Origin: Halosolutus halophilus | GTDB lineage: Archaea; Halobacteriota; Halobacteria; Halobacteriales; Natrialbaceae | Assembly (NCBI RefSeq): GCF_022869805.1 | Contig: NZ_CP094974.1 | Coordinates: 1,054,001 to 1,118,000, forward strand | Direction of reading: 5' to 3' | Length of the DNA stretch: 64,000 nucleotides | In this document: positions 26,445 to 34,980 of the stretch, piece after piece | How the letters are laid out: the number at the start of each line of letters is the position of its first letter | Numbering within the stretch: position 1 is the first letter of the stretch | Program-made: the position numbers and the translations under genes | The notes under the pieces: generated by a model | What the model saw: only the letters and a program-made list of their open reading frames with translations | What the model was told of the DNA's origin: nothing | Databases searched by the model: none

Positions 26445-26859
26445 GATCTTCGTCGCTTGCATCTCCGATCATGATCATTATCTCTACACAACCACCTGTA
26501 GGATGATCGAATTTATCAAAATCGACCTGTTCCCACTCTGAACGAGGTTGATCGTCACGCCAAACATACAGAGAGTACGAACCGGGATCTGTTGGGTAGT
26601 TCGTGAACTTGCCACTACCCGCCCGATCCTCTTCTTCTGAGTACGCGTCTACGTCCATTGAATTCCAGTATACTGGCTTCTCTCCTGTTATCATTAGAAC
26701 GAAGAGTGTGTATTCGGTGCGATCACGGTTAAGTACTGTAAGGTCGTTTAGATACGTCTCTTCCGGTGATTCATCTTCGAAGGCCGTACAACCGCTTCCA
26801 ATTATACCGAGTATCGCACCACCTAATTGAAGGGCATTCCGACGAGTGACGAGAACCAT
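26383..26859 (-). CDS. Tat lipoprotein, unknown
   Basis: A 158-residue protein with a twin-arginine lipoprotein signal (TRRNALQLGGAILGIIGSGC), Cys at residue ~26. The mature part has a beta-sandwich look (TYLNDLTVLNRDRTEYTLFV). Base composition is more AT-rich than the chromosomal genes to either side. It marks the start of the accessory region. No partner is obvious. Confidence 0.6.
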   Translation of the reverse strand: MVLVTRRNALQLGGAILGIIGSGCTAFEDESPEETYLNDLTVLNRDRTEYTLFVLMITGEKPVYWNSMDVDAYSEEEDRAGSGKFTNYPTDPGSYSLYVWRDDQPRSEWEQVDFDKFDHPTGGCVEIMIMIGDASDEDHGNISIHHSISCRTGADSNS

Positions 26860-26950
26860 GTGTAACCACAAATATCAAGCAAAATGAGTTTTCCGATTCC
26901 CGATTTAGTTCCCGATCAATCAACCGGCGTAGCCAGTACGCATCTCTACT

Positions 26951-27120
26951 GAACGGCCCGTTCATCGGCTTCGAGTTGAAACAAACAAAATCGTCATACT
27001 GAACTCATTCTCTCTATTCAGCGCGCCCTTTCTGACAGCATTTGATTGGAGCGCGGAGTACGAGAGATGTACCATTACTTGCAGATAGAGCGTCTGTTCA
27101 GGATTTGATGGCTCACCAAT
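26951..27120 (+). repeat. Dispersed hairpin repeat, near full-length copy
   Basis: It begins TCTACTGAACGGCC, continues through GAGTTGAAACAAACAAAATC, the degenerate hairpin CTGAACTCATTCTCTCTATT and CAGCGCGCCCTTTCTGACAG, and ends in a weakly conserved right arm. It is intergenic between two lipoprotein genes. Confidence 0.6.
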
Positions 27121-27173
27121 AGAAAACAACCAATACTGATTCGCTGACTTGCTTTATGTACGGAACACAATCG

Positions 27174-28154
27174 TTACGGGGCGTGATCAGCGTGCCAGTT
27201 GACCCGGTAGTACTCTCCCTCATACCAAATATACAGCCCAGGACCGAGAATCCGCTGGTCTTTTTTTGCCATTCTCAGTTGGTCTATGTATCGATTTAGT
27301 TCGTCGTACTTCTCACTATCCTCCTCACTGTCGGCGTATAGCGAGCCCTCGTTTGCCTGTAGTTCATCGAGAAGTTCCTGTAATTCGGGATGCAGTTCGG
27401 TCCGCTCAATCGCTTGGTGACCGAGCGCATATTCCGCGAACGACTCTGTATCATCCGCAATATACTCGGCGGCCAACCGTACGTGTTCTACCCGTACTGA
27501 CGCTTCCTCGCCTCGCTCCAATTCCACGTAATCCCCATCAATGTCGAGAAACCGCTGGTCGATCCCGTCAATCAGTACCGAGTTCGTCTCGTGGTCCGGA
27601 TCGTGGTAGCCGATAACTGTTGAATCCGAGAAAAATATCAATCCACCAGCCCTCTCCGAAAAACTGAACGCCTCATGTAACCGCCACTGGTCAACTTCTG
27701 GTAACTCTGCGAACGACAAGACCTCGGCGTTATCGTCTGCAGAAACATCGTCAGGTAGGTTCCCGATCCGTGACACGTGGTATTCCGGGCCGGTAACCGG
27801 ACCAGCGTTCACTACAATTCTATCGATGCGGTAAATCTCACCGTCTCTCTCGTGATAGACCGGGCTATGGTGAACCCGGCGATCGAACAACTCGAGGTCG
27901 ATCTCCTCGAGTTCAATTCGCTCCCCGTCACGGAGGCGAGAGAACAATTCGGTGACAAACGGGGATGGAACTAGGTCAGCATCCGTCACTGTCGCGTGGT
28001 CCGTAATCTCAGTACTCGCTGCTTCAATATCGACTCGCTCGAGCGTGATTTCACGAGAGGAATAACCGCCCCATGAACCGCCCCACGCCGCACAGCCAGC
28101 GAGAGAGATGAGTGCTCCCGTGGGAAGTCCTGCCAGAAAGGTCCGACGATGCAT
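27174..28154 (-). CDS. Tat lipoprotein, unknown, 326 residues
   Basis: It begins HRRTFLAGLPTGALISLAGC, a twin-arginine lipoprotein signal. The mature part is acidic and contains paired DGEIYRIDRIV- and PGLYIWYEGEYYRVNWH-type blocks at its ends, suggesting a repeated beta-fold, with a helical charged segment (QELLDELQANEG) between. I do not recognise the family. It sits between repeat copies. AT-richer than core genes. Confidence 0.65.
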   Translation of the reverse strand: MHRRTFLAGLPTGALISLAGCAAWGGSWGGYSSREITLERVDIEAASTEITDHATVTDADLVPSPFVTELFSRLRDGERIELEEIDLELFDRRVHHSPVYHERDGEIYRIDRIVVNAGPVTGPEYHVSRIGNLPDDVSADDNAEVLSFAELPEVDQWRLHEAFSFSERAGGLIFFSDSTVIGYHDPDHETNSVLIDGIDQRFLDIDGDYVELERGEEASVRVEHVRLAAEYIADDTESFAEYALGHQAIERTELHPELQELLDELQANEGSLYADSEEDSEKYDELNRYIDQLRMAKKDQRILGPGLYIWYEGEYYRVNWHADHAP

Positions 28155-28254
28155 ACTTTCCGATTTCTGTCAATAATATAAATGCTTTGTGTGGTGGCCA
28201 GTGCAAACTAAACGCCGGATCGGCTGTCAGATAATTCGATAAATATGTGCGCTG

Positions 28255-28395
28255 AGCAGCTGATTCAGCATAGATGCCCGGAAAACGAAGTTGGATTGCT
28301 GAATTCACCCTCTGTAGTCAGCACGCCCTTTCTGGTAGCATTGTGGTAGTTCGTTGGATCTCTACAATGATACAACGCACGTACACGGCACGGCT
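28255..28395 (+). repeat. Dispersed hairpin repeat copy
   Basis: The hairpin part reads TTGCTGAATTCACCCTCTGT then AGTCAGCACGCCC, followed by TTTCTGGTAGC, TGGTAGTTCGTTGGATCTC and TACAATGATACAACGCACG. It lies between a lipoprotein gene and the small frame at 28443. Confidence 0.6.
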
Positions 28396-28442
28396 GCTGA
28401 AACCCATCACTTCCTGAGAAGTTTAAAGAGCCACTTCTCTGA

Positions 28443-28664
28443 CTACCCATCGCCGACAGCCTCTGGTCGTTCTCGAGCAAGTCGCGTGACCGTTCCGTTC
28501 GCAATACGTCGAACGGCCTCGTCATCGTGGTCTCGGAGATCCTGAAACTCCTCGACAGCCGGAAGCAAGGTATCGTTTTGCTTCCGCTGCCGGTCTGTCC
28601 GTGAGTCGTCGGATGGCTCGTCTGCAGCCTCCGAGCCATCGTTATTTGGATCGGTATCAGGCAT
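28443..28664 (-). CDS. Small acidic hypothetical protein
   Basis: A 73-residue protein: a disordered Asp/Ser-rich N-terminus (DPNNDGSEAADEPSDDSRTD) and a short helical C-terminus (VEEFQDLRDHDDEAVRRIAN). No domain is recognised. The composition is typically haloarchaeal, which is why it is kept. Confidence 0.4.
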   Translation of the reverse strand: MPDTDPNNDGSEAADEPSDDSRTDRQRKQNDTLLPAVEEFQDLRDHDDEAVRRIANGTVTRLARERPEAVGDG

Positions 28665-28727
28665 GGCCGTTCACCGTGTCAGCATAATCGAAAGACAGAG
28701 GGGACCGAAGGGATCGATGCGCCACCC

Positions 28728-29160
28728 TATGCCTTGACGATTCGGTCTCCGAACGGTTCAAGTTCTTCTTCGAACTCGGCGACGATCGCACTATCCGAGA
28801 AGATGCCCATGAAACGAGCCGTCACATCGCCTGTATTGCGGAAGCCGTGGGGTGCCAGCGGTGGAATCACCGCCAGGTCGCCGGCGCCGATGGTTCCCTC
28901 CGCGTCCCCGGCCCAGGCCTCGATGCCGTCGCCTTCGAGGCAGACAATGAGTTCTTCGGGGCTATCTTTGTGGGTCCCCAGTTCCTTCCCGGGTTCGATC
29001 TCGAAGTAGACGACGTCGTATCCGCCTTCGAGTTCCAGCCCGGTCGCGCCACTGGGCGTTCCACTCGTCGCACCGGCACTTCCCGTCGTCCAGGATCAGT
29101 TCGGATTGACCGACTCGGAGGCGAGCCTCCTGGTGAGCGCGTACTTCCGAATAGAAGGCG
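28728..29160 (-). pseudogene. Cupin pseudogene, frameshifted and disrupted at its 5' end
   Basis: Most of a cupin of the type with YFEIEPGKELGTHKDSPEEL (metal ligands His and Glu), GAGDLAVIPPLAPHGFRNTG and a C-terminal FEEELEPFGDRIV is readable to a TAG at 28728. Upstream, VGQSELILDDGKCRCDEWNA lies in another frame, so a frameshift exists near 29050. The N-terminus is cut off at 29160, where a 241-bp element has inserted. Confidence 0.7.
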
Positions 29161-29413
29161 CGGGCCGTGTTTAGACGCGAAAATTCGAGGGTAACGACAG
29201 CCGCAGACCGAGAGTAGACACGAAGAGGCTGGAAATGGAATCGCCATCGAGGAACTAATCTCTACAATTTCGTTTCTACAGCCGTTTTGTTGAGGTTGGA
29301 GGGACACCATCGCCTCGATCGAGGGTCAAAACTCTCGACGAGGTATCGGATAGCAGATCAGCATCGAGCCACAGCACCGCTCTCACTCGCGTCTAAACAA
29401 GGCCGAAGGCGCG
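29155..29413. mobile_element. 241-bp non-autonomous element (MITE) with 9-bp target duplication
   Basis: The element spans 29164-29404. Terminal inverted repeats are GGCCGTGTTTAGACGCGA on the left and, read on the minus strand, GGCCTTGTTTAGACGCGA on the right (17 of 18). It is flanked by the direct repeat GAAGGCGCG at 29155-29163 and 29405-29413. The ends match those of the IS at 42397-43330, which is the likely source of transposase. It encodes nothing. The flanks resemble the 3' arm of the dispersed repeat (GAATAGAAGGCGCG, then TATTTCGCATGGAATCTCG). Confidence 0.8.
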
Positions 29414-29519
29414 TATTTCGCATGGAATCTCGTTTCATCGCAGTCGATGTATCCTGATCGTCGTGTACCTAGGTACCACAAAACCCTTATCTGATCGATT
29501 GAGTTGTTCAATAATCTAA

Positions 29520-29983
29520 ATGTTCATCCAGTTCATCAAATCGAAGCCCCTGCAAGCCGTCAAGCTCACCGCCATCATCGTCACACTTCCCTATGCGTTG
29601 GGAGTGGTTTTCGGACTTATTCCCGACCAAAGTGTAACTAGTCTCTTCCTCATCCCCTCTCTCAGTCTCGGGTTCGCTCTTGTCGTCACCGCTGAGTCGC
29701 TGCTTGTGGGCTACCGATCTCCCAGAACCGGTCGCCCGCTGACCGACCGGTTCGCCGACCGTCCGATGTACAGTATCGTCCGTGCGGGGGAAGCCATCAT
29801 CGTCGTCCTTTCGGTGGTATATTCACGTTCATCATCGGTACGCTCCCCGAGGGCACTATGTCAGGACCAGGCACCATCGGTCTCTGGCTCATTATGATTG
29901 GGCTTGGCCTGCCGATTATCGGGGGAAGCCTCGTCCGAACGCTCACCGAGTATTACTACTACCGACACGATTCAACAGCATGA
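29520..29983 (+). pseudogene. Small membrane protein gene with a frameshift
   Basis: Frame 1 from ATG 29520 encodes two membrane segments (AVKLTAIIVTLPYALGVVFG, SLFLIPSLSLGFALVV) up to IVVLSVV near 29818. The natural continuation FTFIIGTLPEG and LIMIGLGLPIIGGSLVRTLT lies in a different frame to a TGA at 29983. One single-base change would restore a protein of about 153 residues. A sequencing error or programmed shift is not excluded. Confidence 0.65.
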
Positions 29984-30015
29984 AAATCCGCTACAATCCA
30001 GTGTAACTAAGCAGG

Positions 30016-30198
30016 TCTACTGATCAACTGATTCACCACAACTCTCTTGGAACAAACGACATCGGTTTGCTGCATCCATCCTCTGAATTCGGCACGCTTG
30101 ATACTATCTCGGCAGCTTATCGAGTCGCTGGAAGTACAAAGCGTGAACGTGGCACGAGTTGGTGGCCGATCACGTGGGAGGGGAATCGCTCAGCGCGG
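30016..30198 (+). repeat. Dispersed hairpin repeat, full-length diverged copy
   Basis: It begins TCTACTGATCAACTGATTC, has the GGAACAAACGACATCGGTTT block, GCTGCATCCATCCTCTGAAT, TCGGCACG and AACGTGGCACGAG, and ends GAATCGCTCAGCGCGG. About 183 bases long. Confidence 0.65.
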
Positions 30199-30306
30199 GT
30201 CAAGCAAGTAGCGTTCAGTAGGATGAACACAGGAAGGGGGCATAATCTGGATACAGGCCCCGCCTATGACACAAGACATATATCGTGTATATAACATAAT
30301 TGAAAT

Positions 30307-30507
30307 ATGAACTCCGAAAAACTCCTTCGATTTTTAGCGATAACGTTGCTGTTGTCCGTCCTTGCGACTATGATCGCGGCAGTCGTTTCGCCGCCCGACC
30401 CGTTCACCATGATTTTTTATTGGATTCCTCTATTACTAATTGCACCGATCATCTCGTATGTCATCACATACAAAAACGGAGCTACCTATCTCAAAAAGAA
30501 GACTTGA
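30307..30507 (+). CDS. Two-helix small membrane protein
   Basis: A 66-residue protein of two membrane helices (FLAITLLLSVLATMIAAVV and FYWIPLLLIAPIISYVI) with a Lys-rich tail. ATG 30307 follows AT-rich TATA sequence (GTATATAAC), fitting a short or no leader. The function is unknown. AT-rich codon use and its position between two repeat copies suggest acquired DNA. Confidence 0.55.
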   Translation: MNSEKLLRFLAITLLLSVLATMIAAVVSPPDPFTMIFYWIPLLLIAPIISYVITYKNGATYLKKKT

Positions 30508-30576
30508 CCGTTCAGCGTGCGTCTCCACATAGCGGTTGGCTCATCCCCATCGGCTCGAACGTAATGGACGCGACGT

Positions 30577-30711
30577 GATGGATGTATGCTCTGTAGTCAG
30601 CGCGTTTCTGACAGTGTTCACGCAGAATGGGCAGCCGCTGCCGCATAGAGGGCGCGAACGTGGCACGAGATGATGGCCAGTCATCAAGGGCAGGTGGGCG
30701 CTCAGTACAGG
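30577..30711 (+). repeat. Dispersed hairpin repeat copy with intact right end
   Basis: It has ATGCTCTGTAGTCAGCGCG, TTTCTGACAG, GCATAGAGGGCGCGAACGTG, GCACGAGATGATGG and ends GGGCGCTCAGTACAGG, the consensus right terminus. Confidence 0.65.
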
Positions 30712-30780
30712 TGAAGGAGTGAGCGAACAGACAGACAGAACGTAGGTAGGATTATACTTTATCGGCGGCCAATTTCTTCT

Positions 30781-30990
30781 ATGGGCGTTGGTGAGACTCT
30801 TTCCACCGTGGGAAATTCGGAGGTCTCGGTGGGTGACGCAATTTCAATCGTTATCATTTCTGGACCGCTTGGTGGCATATTCGGGGGTAGCTTTACGGCT
30901 CACATTGTCTCTGAGGAGACGAGGACTGTGTGGCTGACAACTGTCGCGGTTGCCGTTTTGGGCTTAATTACCTTGTCAGCCCGATCGTGA
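30781..30990 (+). CDS. Small membrane protein
   Basis: A 69-residue protein with two hydrophobic segments (AISIVIISGPLGGIFGGSF and VWLTTVAVAVLGLITLSA). A CTTTATCGG box about 25 bases upstream of ATG 30781 supports a leaderless start. No family is recognised. It is one of several orphan membrane proteins of this region. Confidence 0.5.
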   Translation: MGVGETLSTVGNSEVSVGDAISIVIISGPLGGIFGGSFTAHIVSEETRTVWLTTVAVAVLGLITLSARS

Positions 30991-31070
30991 GTCAGATTGG
31001 ACAGTTCTCAGACGTGGTTACTGTTCAGTATGGAGAAAATATTTACCGGCTCCCGAGCTACTGAAACTCG

Positions 31071-31244
31071 ATGGTACACTGCCCTGAATGTGAGCACGAG
31101 ATATCTGAGGAATCGGATGTCGAGTTCAAAGACTTGGACGCGAAGATAGCGGGACTCTTTCGGTCCTCCAAACGGTTCTACGTGGTCGCCTGCAACAATT
31201 GTGGCGCAGCAATCGGTAGCGGTGTCGCCGGTGGCGGCGGCTGA
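31071..31244 (+). CDS. 57-residue zinc-ribbon protein
   Basis: MVHCPECEHEI near the start and CNNCGAAIGSG near the end give two Cys-x2-Cys knuckles 37 residues apart, with a basic FRSSKRFYVVA strand before the second and a Gly-rich tail. It is probably a single zinc ribbon that contacts nucleic acid or a protein. AATATTTACC about 30 bases upstream is a good TATA box for a leaderless start. Confidence 0.6.
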   Translation: MVHCPECEHEISEESDVEFKDLDAKIAGLFRSSKRFYVVACNNCGAAIGSGVAGGGG

Positions 31245-31320
31245 CGGTAAAGCGAATTGAGCGAGGCATCGACAGTCGGTAGTAAATCCAACTCACCTCC
31301 ATCGAACGCTCACTATGCAG

Positions 31321-31470
31321 ATCTACTGATCGGCTGATCCACTACAGATCGTTCGAAACAAACGGAGTTGATTTGCTGTATGCACCCTCTGTATTCAGCA
31401 CGCCGTTCTTGACAGCAGATCGGTAGATCATTCAGTTTCTGCTGAATAGAGGACGCGTATTCATCAAGCT
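31321..31470 (+). repeat. Dispersed hairpin repeat copy
   Basis: Left end ATCTACTGATCGGCTGATCC, GAAACAAACGGAGTTG, hairpin TTGCTGTATGCACCCTCTGT then ATTCAGCACGCCG, TTGACAGCAGATCGGTAGATC and the third arm CTGCTGAATAGAGGACGCG. It sits just after the stop of the minus-strand oxidase gene. Confidence 0.7.
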
Positions 31471-31516
31471 TTGTCGGATCAACCGGTACTTCGAAGGAAT
31501 ATCGAGGGAGAACTTC

Positions 31517-32902
31517 TCAGACGGTCGGTTCAATGTTCTGGTTGAGATGGAACACGTTCTCGGGATCGTATTCGGTCTTGATGCTGGCGAGCCGCCGGTA
31601 GGTGTACTCACCGTAGGATTCGCGGACTCGTTGGATGTCGTCATCGGCGTCGAGGAAATTCACGTAGACCCCCTCTCGATGGGGTTCGAGCGCGTCGAAG
31701 AACCGACGGGTCCACGCTGTTTCCGACTCGGCGTACTCCTCTTCCTCGTCGGGACGCCATATACCGTTGATGTTGATGTTGTGAGGTGAGTTCCGACCGG
31801 TGTAGGCGGTGGCATCATTATCGACGCGGCTCACCGCTCCGCCGAGATGGAATAGCACCGAGTACGAGCGAGGTGACTCCGCCGAGAAGGCGTGGTCGAC
31901 GAACACGTCGATCAGGTCGTCGGACAGCTCCGGCAGATCGGTCGACTTCCAGTAGTAGTGCCATCCATGGAGGACGGTGCTGTCAAGCCCGCTCTGGTGC
32001 GCCAGATAGGGCTTGGGGGAGACCAGGTCGAGAATCGGTGTGCCGTGCTCACGCAACGGTCGGAGGACGCGTTCACTCTCGTCGACTGGCGCGGCGTAGC
32101 AGGCGTTGATGGCCACGGCGGGTCGCCAGTGAAGCTCCTCGGGGACGGCTGGGAGGGGAGGAATAGTCCCGAACCTGATGACGGTGCCAAGCTCGTCGGG
32201 AGCATCCCGCGCGAAGTCGCGATAAAAGCGTAGCACGTCGGCGGTGTCGTCCGCCGCCCAGAACACGGGGCCGGCGAGCACCATGGGACCGACCGGGTGG
32301 AGGGCAAACTCGAAAGAGGTCACGATCCCGAAGTTTCCGCCGCCGCCTCGTAGCGCCCAGAACAGGTCGGAGTGCTCGTCGTCCGAGGCTCGGATGAACT
32401 CGCCATCGGCGGTCACCACATCGGCGGAGAGCAAGTTGTCGGCGGTGAGGCCGTGCTTGCGCATCAGCCAGCCGATCCCACCGCCGAGTGTGAGTCCGGC
32501 GACGCCGGTGTGGCTGACGATACCGCCCGTGGTTGCCAAGCAGTGGGCCTGGGTTTCGTGATCGACATCACTCCACAGGGCACCGCCCTGTACCCGGGCG
32601 GTCCGTGCGCGAGGGTCGACCCATACGGCTCGCATCTCTGAGAGGTCGATGACGATTCCGTCGTCGCAGACGGCGGTGCCGGCAACGTTGTGGCCGCCGC
32701 CGCGTACCGCGATTTCGAGGTCGTGCTCCCGTGCGAAATTCACAGCCGCGATCACATCCGCGGTGCCTGCACACTTGGTGATGGCCGCAGGACGGCGGTC
32801 GATCGTCCCGTTCCAGACCGCACGGGCCTCGTGGTAGCCCTTATCGTGGGGCTGGATCAAAGTGCCCCGAAGCGTTTCTCGGAAGTCGTTAACTGTTACC
32901 AT
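31517..32902 (-). CDS. FAD-linked oxidase, berberine-bridge-enzyme type
   Basis: A 461-residue flavoprotein. The FAD-binding PP-loop is DLEIAVRGGGHNVAGTA, where the His and the conserved Cys later in the chain (THxxxGxxG-like TTGGIVSHTGVAG) are typical for covalent flavin. GGGIGWLMRKHGLTADNLLS and WALRGGGGNFGIVTSFEF are further family motifs. The C-terminal BBE domain has YGEYTYRRLASIKTEYDPEN. It oxidises a sugar or other alcohol with O2 or an acceptor; the substrate is unknown. It has higher GC than its neighbours and is monocistronic. Confidence 0.88.
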   Translation of the reverse strand: MVTVNDFRETLRGTLIQPHDKGYHEARAVWNGTIDRRPAAITKCAGTADVIAAVNFAREHDLEIAVRGGGHNVAGTAVCDDGIVIDLSEMRAVWVDPRARTARVQGGALWSDVDHETQAHCLATTGGIVSHTGVAGLTLGGGIGWLMRKHGLTADNLLSADVVTADGEFIRASDDEHSDLFWALRGGGGNFGIVTSFEFALHPVGPMVLAGPVFWAADDTADVLRFYRDFARDAPDELGTVIRFGTIPPLPAVPEELHWRPAVAINACYAAPVDESERVLRPLREHGTPILDLVSPKPYLAHQSGLDSTVLHGWHYYWKSTDLPELSDDLIDVFVDHAFSAESPRSYSVLFHLGGAVSRVDNDATAYTGRNSPHNININGIWRPDEEEEYAESETAWTRRFFDALEPHREGVYVNFLDADDDIQRVRESYGEYTYRRLASIKTEYDPENVFHLNQNIEPTV

Positions 32903-32945
32903 GTCTTACGTTCTCCTACTACACGAATCGCGTTAGCTGTTACCG

Positions 32946-33062
32946 TAGCACAAGGTCTGCTGAATACACCCTCTGTATTCAGCACGCCACTTTTGACAGC
33001 GACTCGGTAACTCGATCAGGTTTTGCTGAATACAGGGCGCGTGTGCAGCACAGAAGGTTCGA
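32946..33062 (+). repeat. Dispersed hairpin repeat with perfect hairpin (best core copy)
   Basis: TGCTGAATACA (32958-32968), loop CCCTC and TGTATTCAGCA (32974-32984) form a perfect 11-bp stem. The left arm sequence recurs exactly at 33024-33034 and is followed by GGGCGCG, so the middle arm can pair with either neighbour. Between them are CGCCACTTTTGACAGCGACT and CGGTAACTCGATCAGG. Confidence 0.75.
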
Positions 33063-33146
33063 ATGGAACGGCATCAGACCGGTAGATACAGAGAATTCAG
33101 TATATGAAAAGATATGGTAATCCGCGCCCACAACATTATTCGGTAT

Positions 33147-33719
33147 ATGAACCGAGACATATTCTGGTCACCGGTTGCCGGGGTTGGGATAGAATCTCTA
33201 CATCTCATCGAGGACTCAGCAGGTGTCGCTGCTGAGAGTGTCGTCATCGGTTCGGTCGATGGCGCATCGTTTCGTGTCCGCTACGAAGTTGAGTGCGACC
33301 GCCAATATCACGTTCAGCGAGTGGACGTTGCCGCCCTCGGCCGGGAATCAGAATCGATAACACTTCGGGCCGATGGGGAAGGCAAATGGACTGATGGACA
33401 AGGAAAGGAGGTTTCGGCACTGAATGGATGCATCGACGTGGACATTTCAGCAACGCCGTTCAGCAATACACTACCAATTCGACGTTTGGAACTTGACCAG
33501 AACGAGTCAGCCGAGGTGCAGATTGCATATATTGCGGTGCCCGAATTACGTGTTGAGGCTACCTCTCAGAGGTACACCTGCCTCGATCCAATCGACGAGG
33601 ATGGCGGACGGTATCGCTATGAAAGCATATCCAGTGGCTTCACGGCCGAGTTACCGGTTGATCCGGATGGACTCGTCATTGATTATCCAGGATTGTTTGA
33701 CCGAGTTTCACCCTCATAA
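33147..33719 (+). CDS. Putative glycolipid-binding domain protein
   Basis: A 190-residue protein matching the PF06475-type putative glycolipid-binding family. It has VRYEVECDRQYHVQRVDV, LRADGEGKWTDG, then GCIDVDISATPFSNTLPIRR and QRYTCLDPI, and ends with VDPDGLVIDYPGLFDR. The name rests on a weak structural inference for the family. It is cytoplasmic with no signal. An upstream in-frame ATG at 33114 is less likely. Confidence 0.75.
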   Translation: MNRDIFWSPVAGVGIESLHLIEDSAGVAAESVVIGSVDGASFRVRYEVECDRQYHVQRVDVAALGRESESITLRADGEGKWTDGQGKEVSALNGCIDVDISATPFSNTLPIRRLELDQNESAEVQIAYIAVPELRVEATSQRYTCLDPIDEDGGRYRYESISSGFTAELPVDPDGLVIDYPGLFDRVSPS

Positions 33720-33738
33720 CCGCTGACAAATCCGCAGG

Positions 33739-33931
33739 TCTACTGATCGGCTGCTTCAGCACGAATCGCTTGGAATAAACGATGTCGGTTTGCTGCATCC
33801 ATCCTCTGAGTCGGTCACGTCGGTTTTGACAGTGACCGGTAGTCCGTTCAAAGTGTACTGCACTCGGGGCGCGAGTGTAGCACAGGATATCCTGTTCAAT
33901 CTGCGAAAGTGGTGATCGTTCAGCACAGATG
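33739..33931 (+). repeat. Dispersed hairpin repeat, full-length
   Basis: It spans from TCTACTGATCGGCTGCTTC to GGTGATCGTTCAGCACAG, about 190 bases. The hairpin part is diverged (GCTGCATCCATCCTCTGAGT then CGGTCACG) but the GTTTTGACAG and GGGGCGCGAGTGTAGCACAG blocks are kept. Confidence 0.7.
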
Positions 33932-33952
33932 GATTATATATCAGTCAGCGGT

Positions 33953-34288
33953 TCAATCAAGTGCCGCGGCAGCATCACTTGCTGTGAACTCTGCACACTC
34001 TATCTCATCAGTCTCAAACTGAATCGTTTCGATCTTCCCATCTACGAGGTTTGGAAGTGACTTGACAAATCTGCGGTATTGCGTGGATTTGGTGTGCGTT
34101 TCGGCAGCAGCAGCATCTTCGTACTGCTCAAAAAACCGCATGACGCTGGGGTCGTCGATGTCCATCATTGCGCGGTACCGGACGGTTCCGTCTTCGGTCT
34201 TCGAGTATTCAACGAGATCAGACACGAGTTCCATCGCTTCCTCCCGCTGCGCTAAATCGAATGGAATTGTAGTATGAATAACCAACAT
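33953..34288 (-). CDS. ABM-type (antibiotic biosynthesis monooxygenase) domain protein
   Basis: A 111-residue protein of the ferredoxin-like ABM/YgiN fold: LVIHTTIPFDLAQREEAMEL, KTEDGTVRYRAMMDI, then FFEQYEDAAAAETHTKSTQY. YgiN-type proteins are cofactor-independent quinol monooxygenases or their non-catalytic relatives. ATG 34288 starts the fold; ATG 34315 would add nine residues. Confidence 0.72.
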   Translation of the reverse strand: MLVIHTTIPFDLAQREEAMELVSDLVEYSKTEDGTVRYRAMMDIDDPSVMRFFEQYEDAAAAETHTKSTQYRRFVKSLPNLVDGKIETIQFETDEIECAEFTASDAAAALD

Positions 34289-34363
34289 ATTTGATAAGAT
34301 ATAGTCTGAGGTCATAGTTGTTCCGAATTGTCAATACGCTACTATCTCCTGCCAACTACGCCG

Positions 34364-34515
34364 ATCTACCAAACAATTGGTTCATTGTCTTCGGCGGGAA
34401 ACAAACAAAGCCGTCGTGTTGAACGCATGCTCCCTATTCAGCACGCCGCTCGTGATAGCGAATCGAGATTTCGGTCAGGATCTGCTGAATACAGGGCGCG
34501 AATCTTGTAATCCAG
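34364..34515 (+). repeat. Dispersed hairpin repeat copy
   Basis: It has GGAAACAAACAAAGCCGTCG, TGTTGAACGCATGCTCCCTA, TTCAGCACGCCGCTCGTGAT and TCTGCTGAATACAGGGCGCG. The right end beyond 34515 is lost. Confidence 0.65.
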
Positions 34516-34554
34516 ATCGTGCTGAAATCGTCAGTAATGATACCAGTTTCGTTT

Positions 34555-34725
34555 TCAGTCTCCCTTCAGTTCATCCATACACTCGGCGCAAACTTTCATA
34601 TCATCCTCCCCGGCAAGGTCTTCTTCGCCGCGATCGATTGAGTCGATTAGTTCTTTCGTGATAACATCTGGCGTGATGCTTTGAAGATCATCCACATCAC
34701 GGCCGCATCGAGTACATTTAACCAT
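34555..34725 (-). CDS. Small zinc-binding protein
   Basis: A 56-residue protein with CTRCGR at the start and CAECMDEL near the end, a two-knuckle zinc site around an acidic helical middle. It resembles other tiny haloarchaeal zinc proteins and has no known role. ATG 34725 is chosen; ATG 34746 would add seven unlikely residues. Confidence 0.55.
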   Translation of the reverse strand: MVKCTRCGRDVDDLQSITPDVITKELIDSIDRGEEDLAGEDDMKVCAECMDELKGD

Positions 34726-34801
34726 GGAATGAAGTAACAAGGTCACAGCTTGTTATTGTAGGCCACGAATCCTACCGTTAACGCTGTACCCTATCGTTAC
34801 C

Positions 34802-34943
34802 GATCTGCTGTCACGAACGGCGTGCTGCATACAGAGGATGAATTCAGCAGATCGGCAGATCGCTCAGTTTCTGCTGAATAGAGGGCGCGAATGTGCCACA
34901 AGATTCGACTCGGTTTGCGACGTTAATGACCGCTAAGTACAGG
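34802..34943. repeat. Composite of two oppositely oriented repeat pieces
   Basis: The left piece is an inverted copy of the hairpin core (GCTGTCACGAACGGCGTGCT, GCATACAGAGGATGAATTCA). It is joined to a forward copy of the right half (CTGCTGAATAGAGGGCGCG, ATTCGACTCGGTTTGCGACG, CCGCTAAGTACAGG). Such joins suggest recombination between copies. Confidence 0.65.
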
Positions 34944-34980
34944 CAAAACAATCATCACATAGTAGACTGAAATATGGGTG

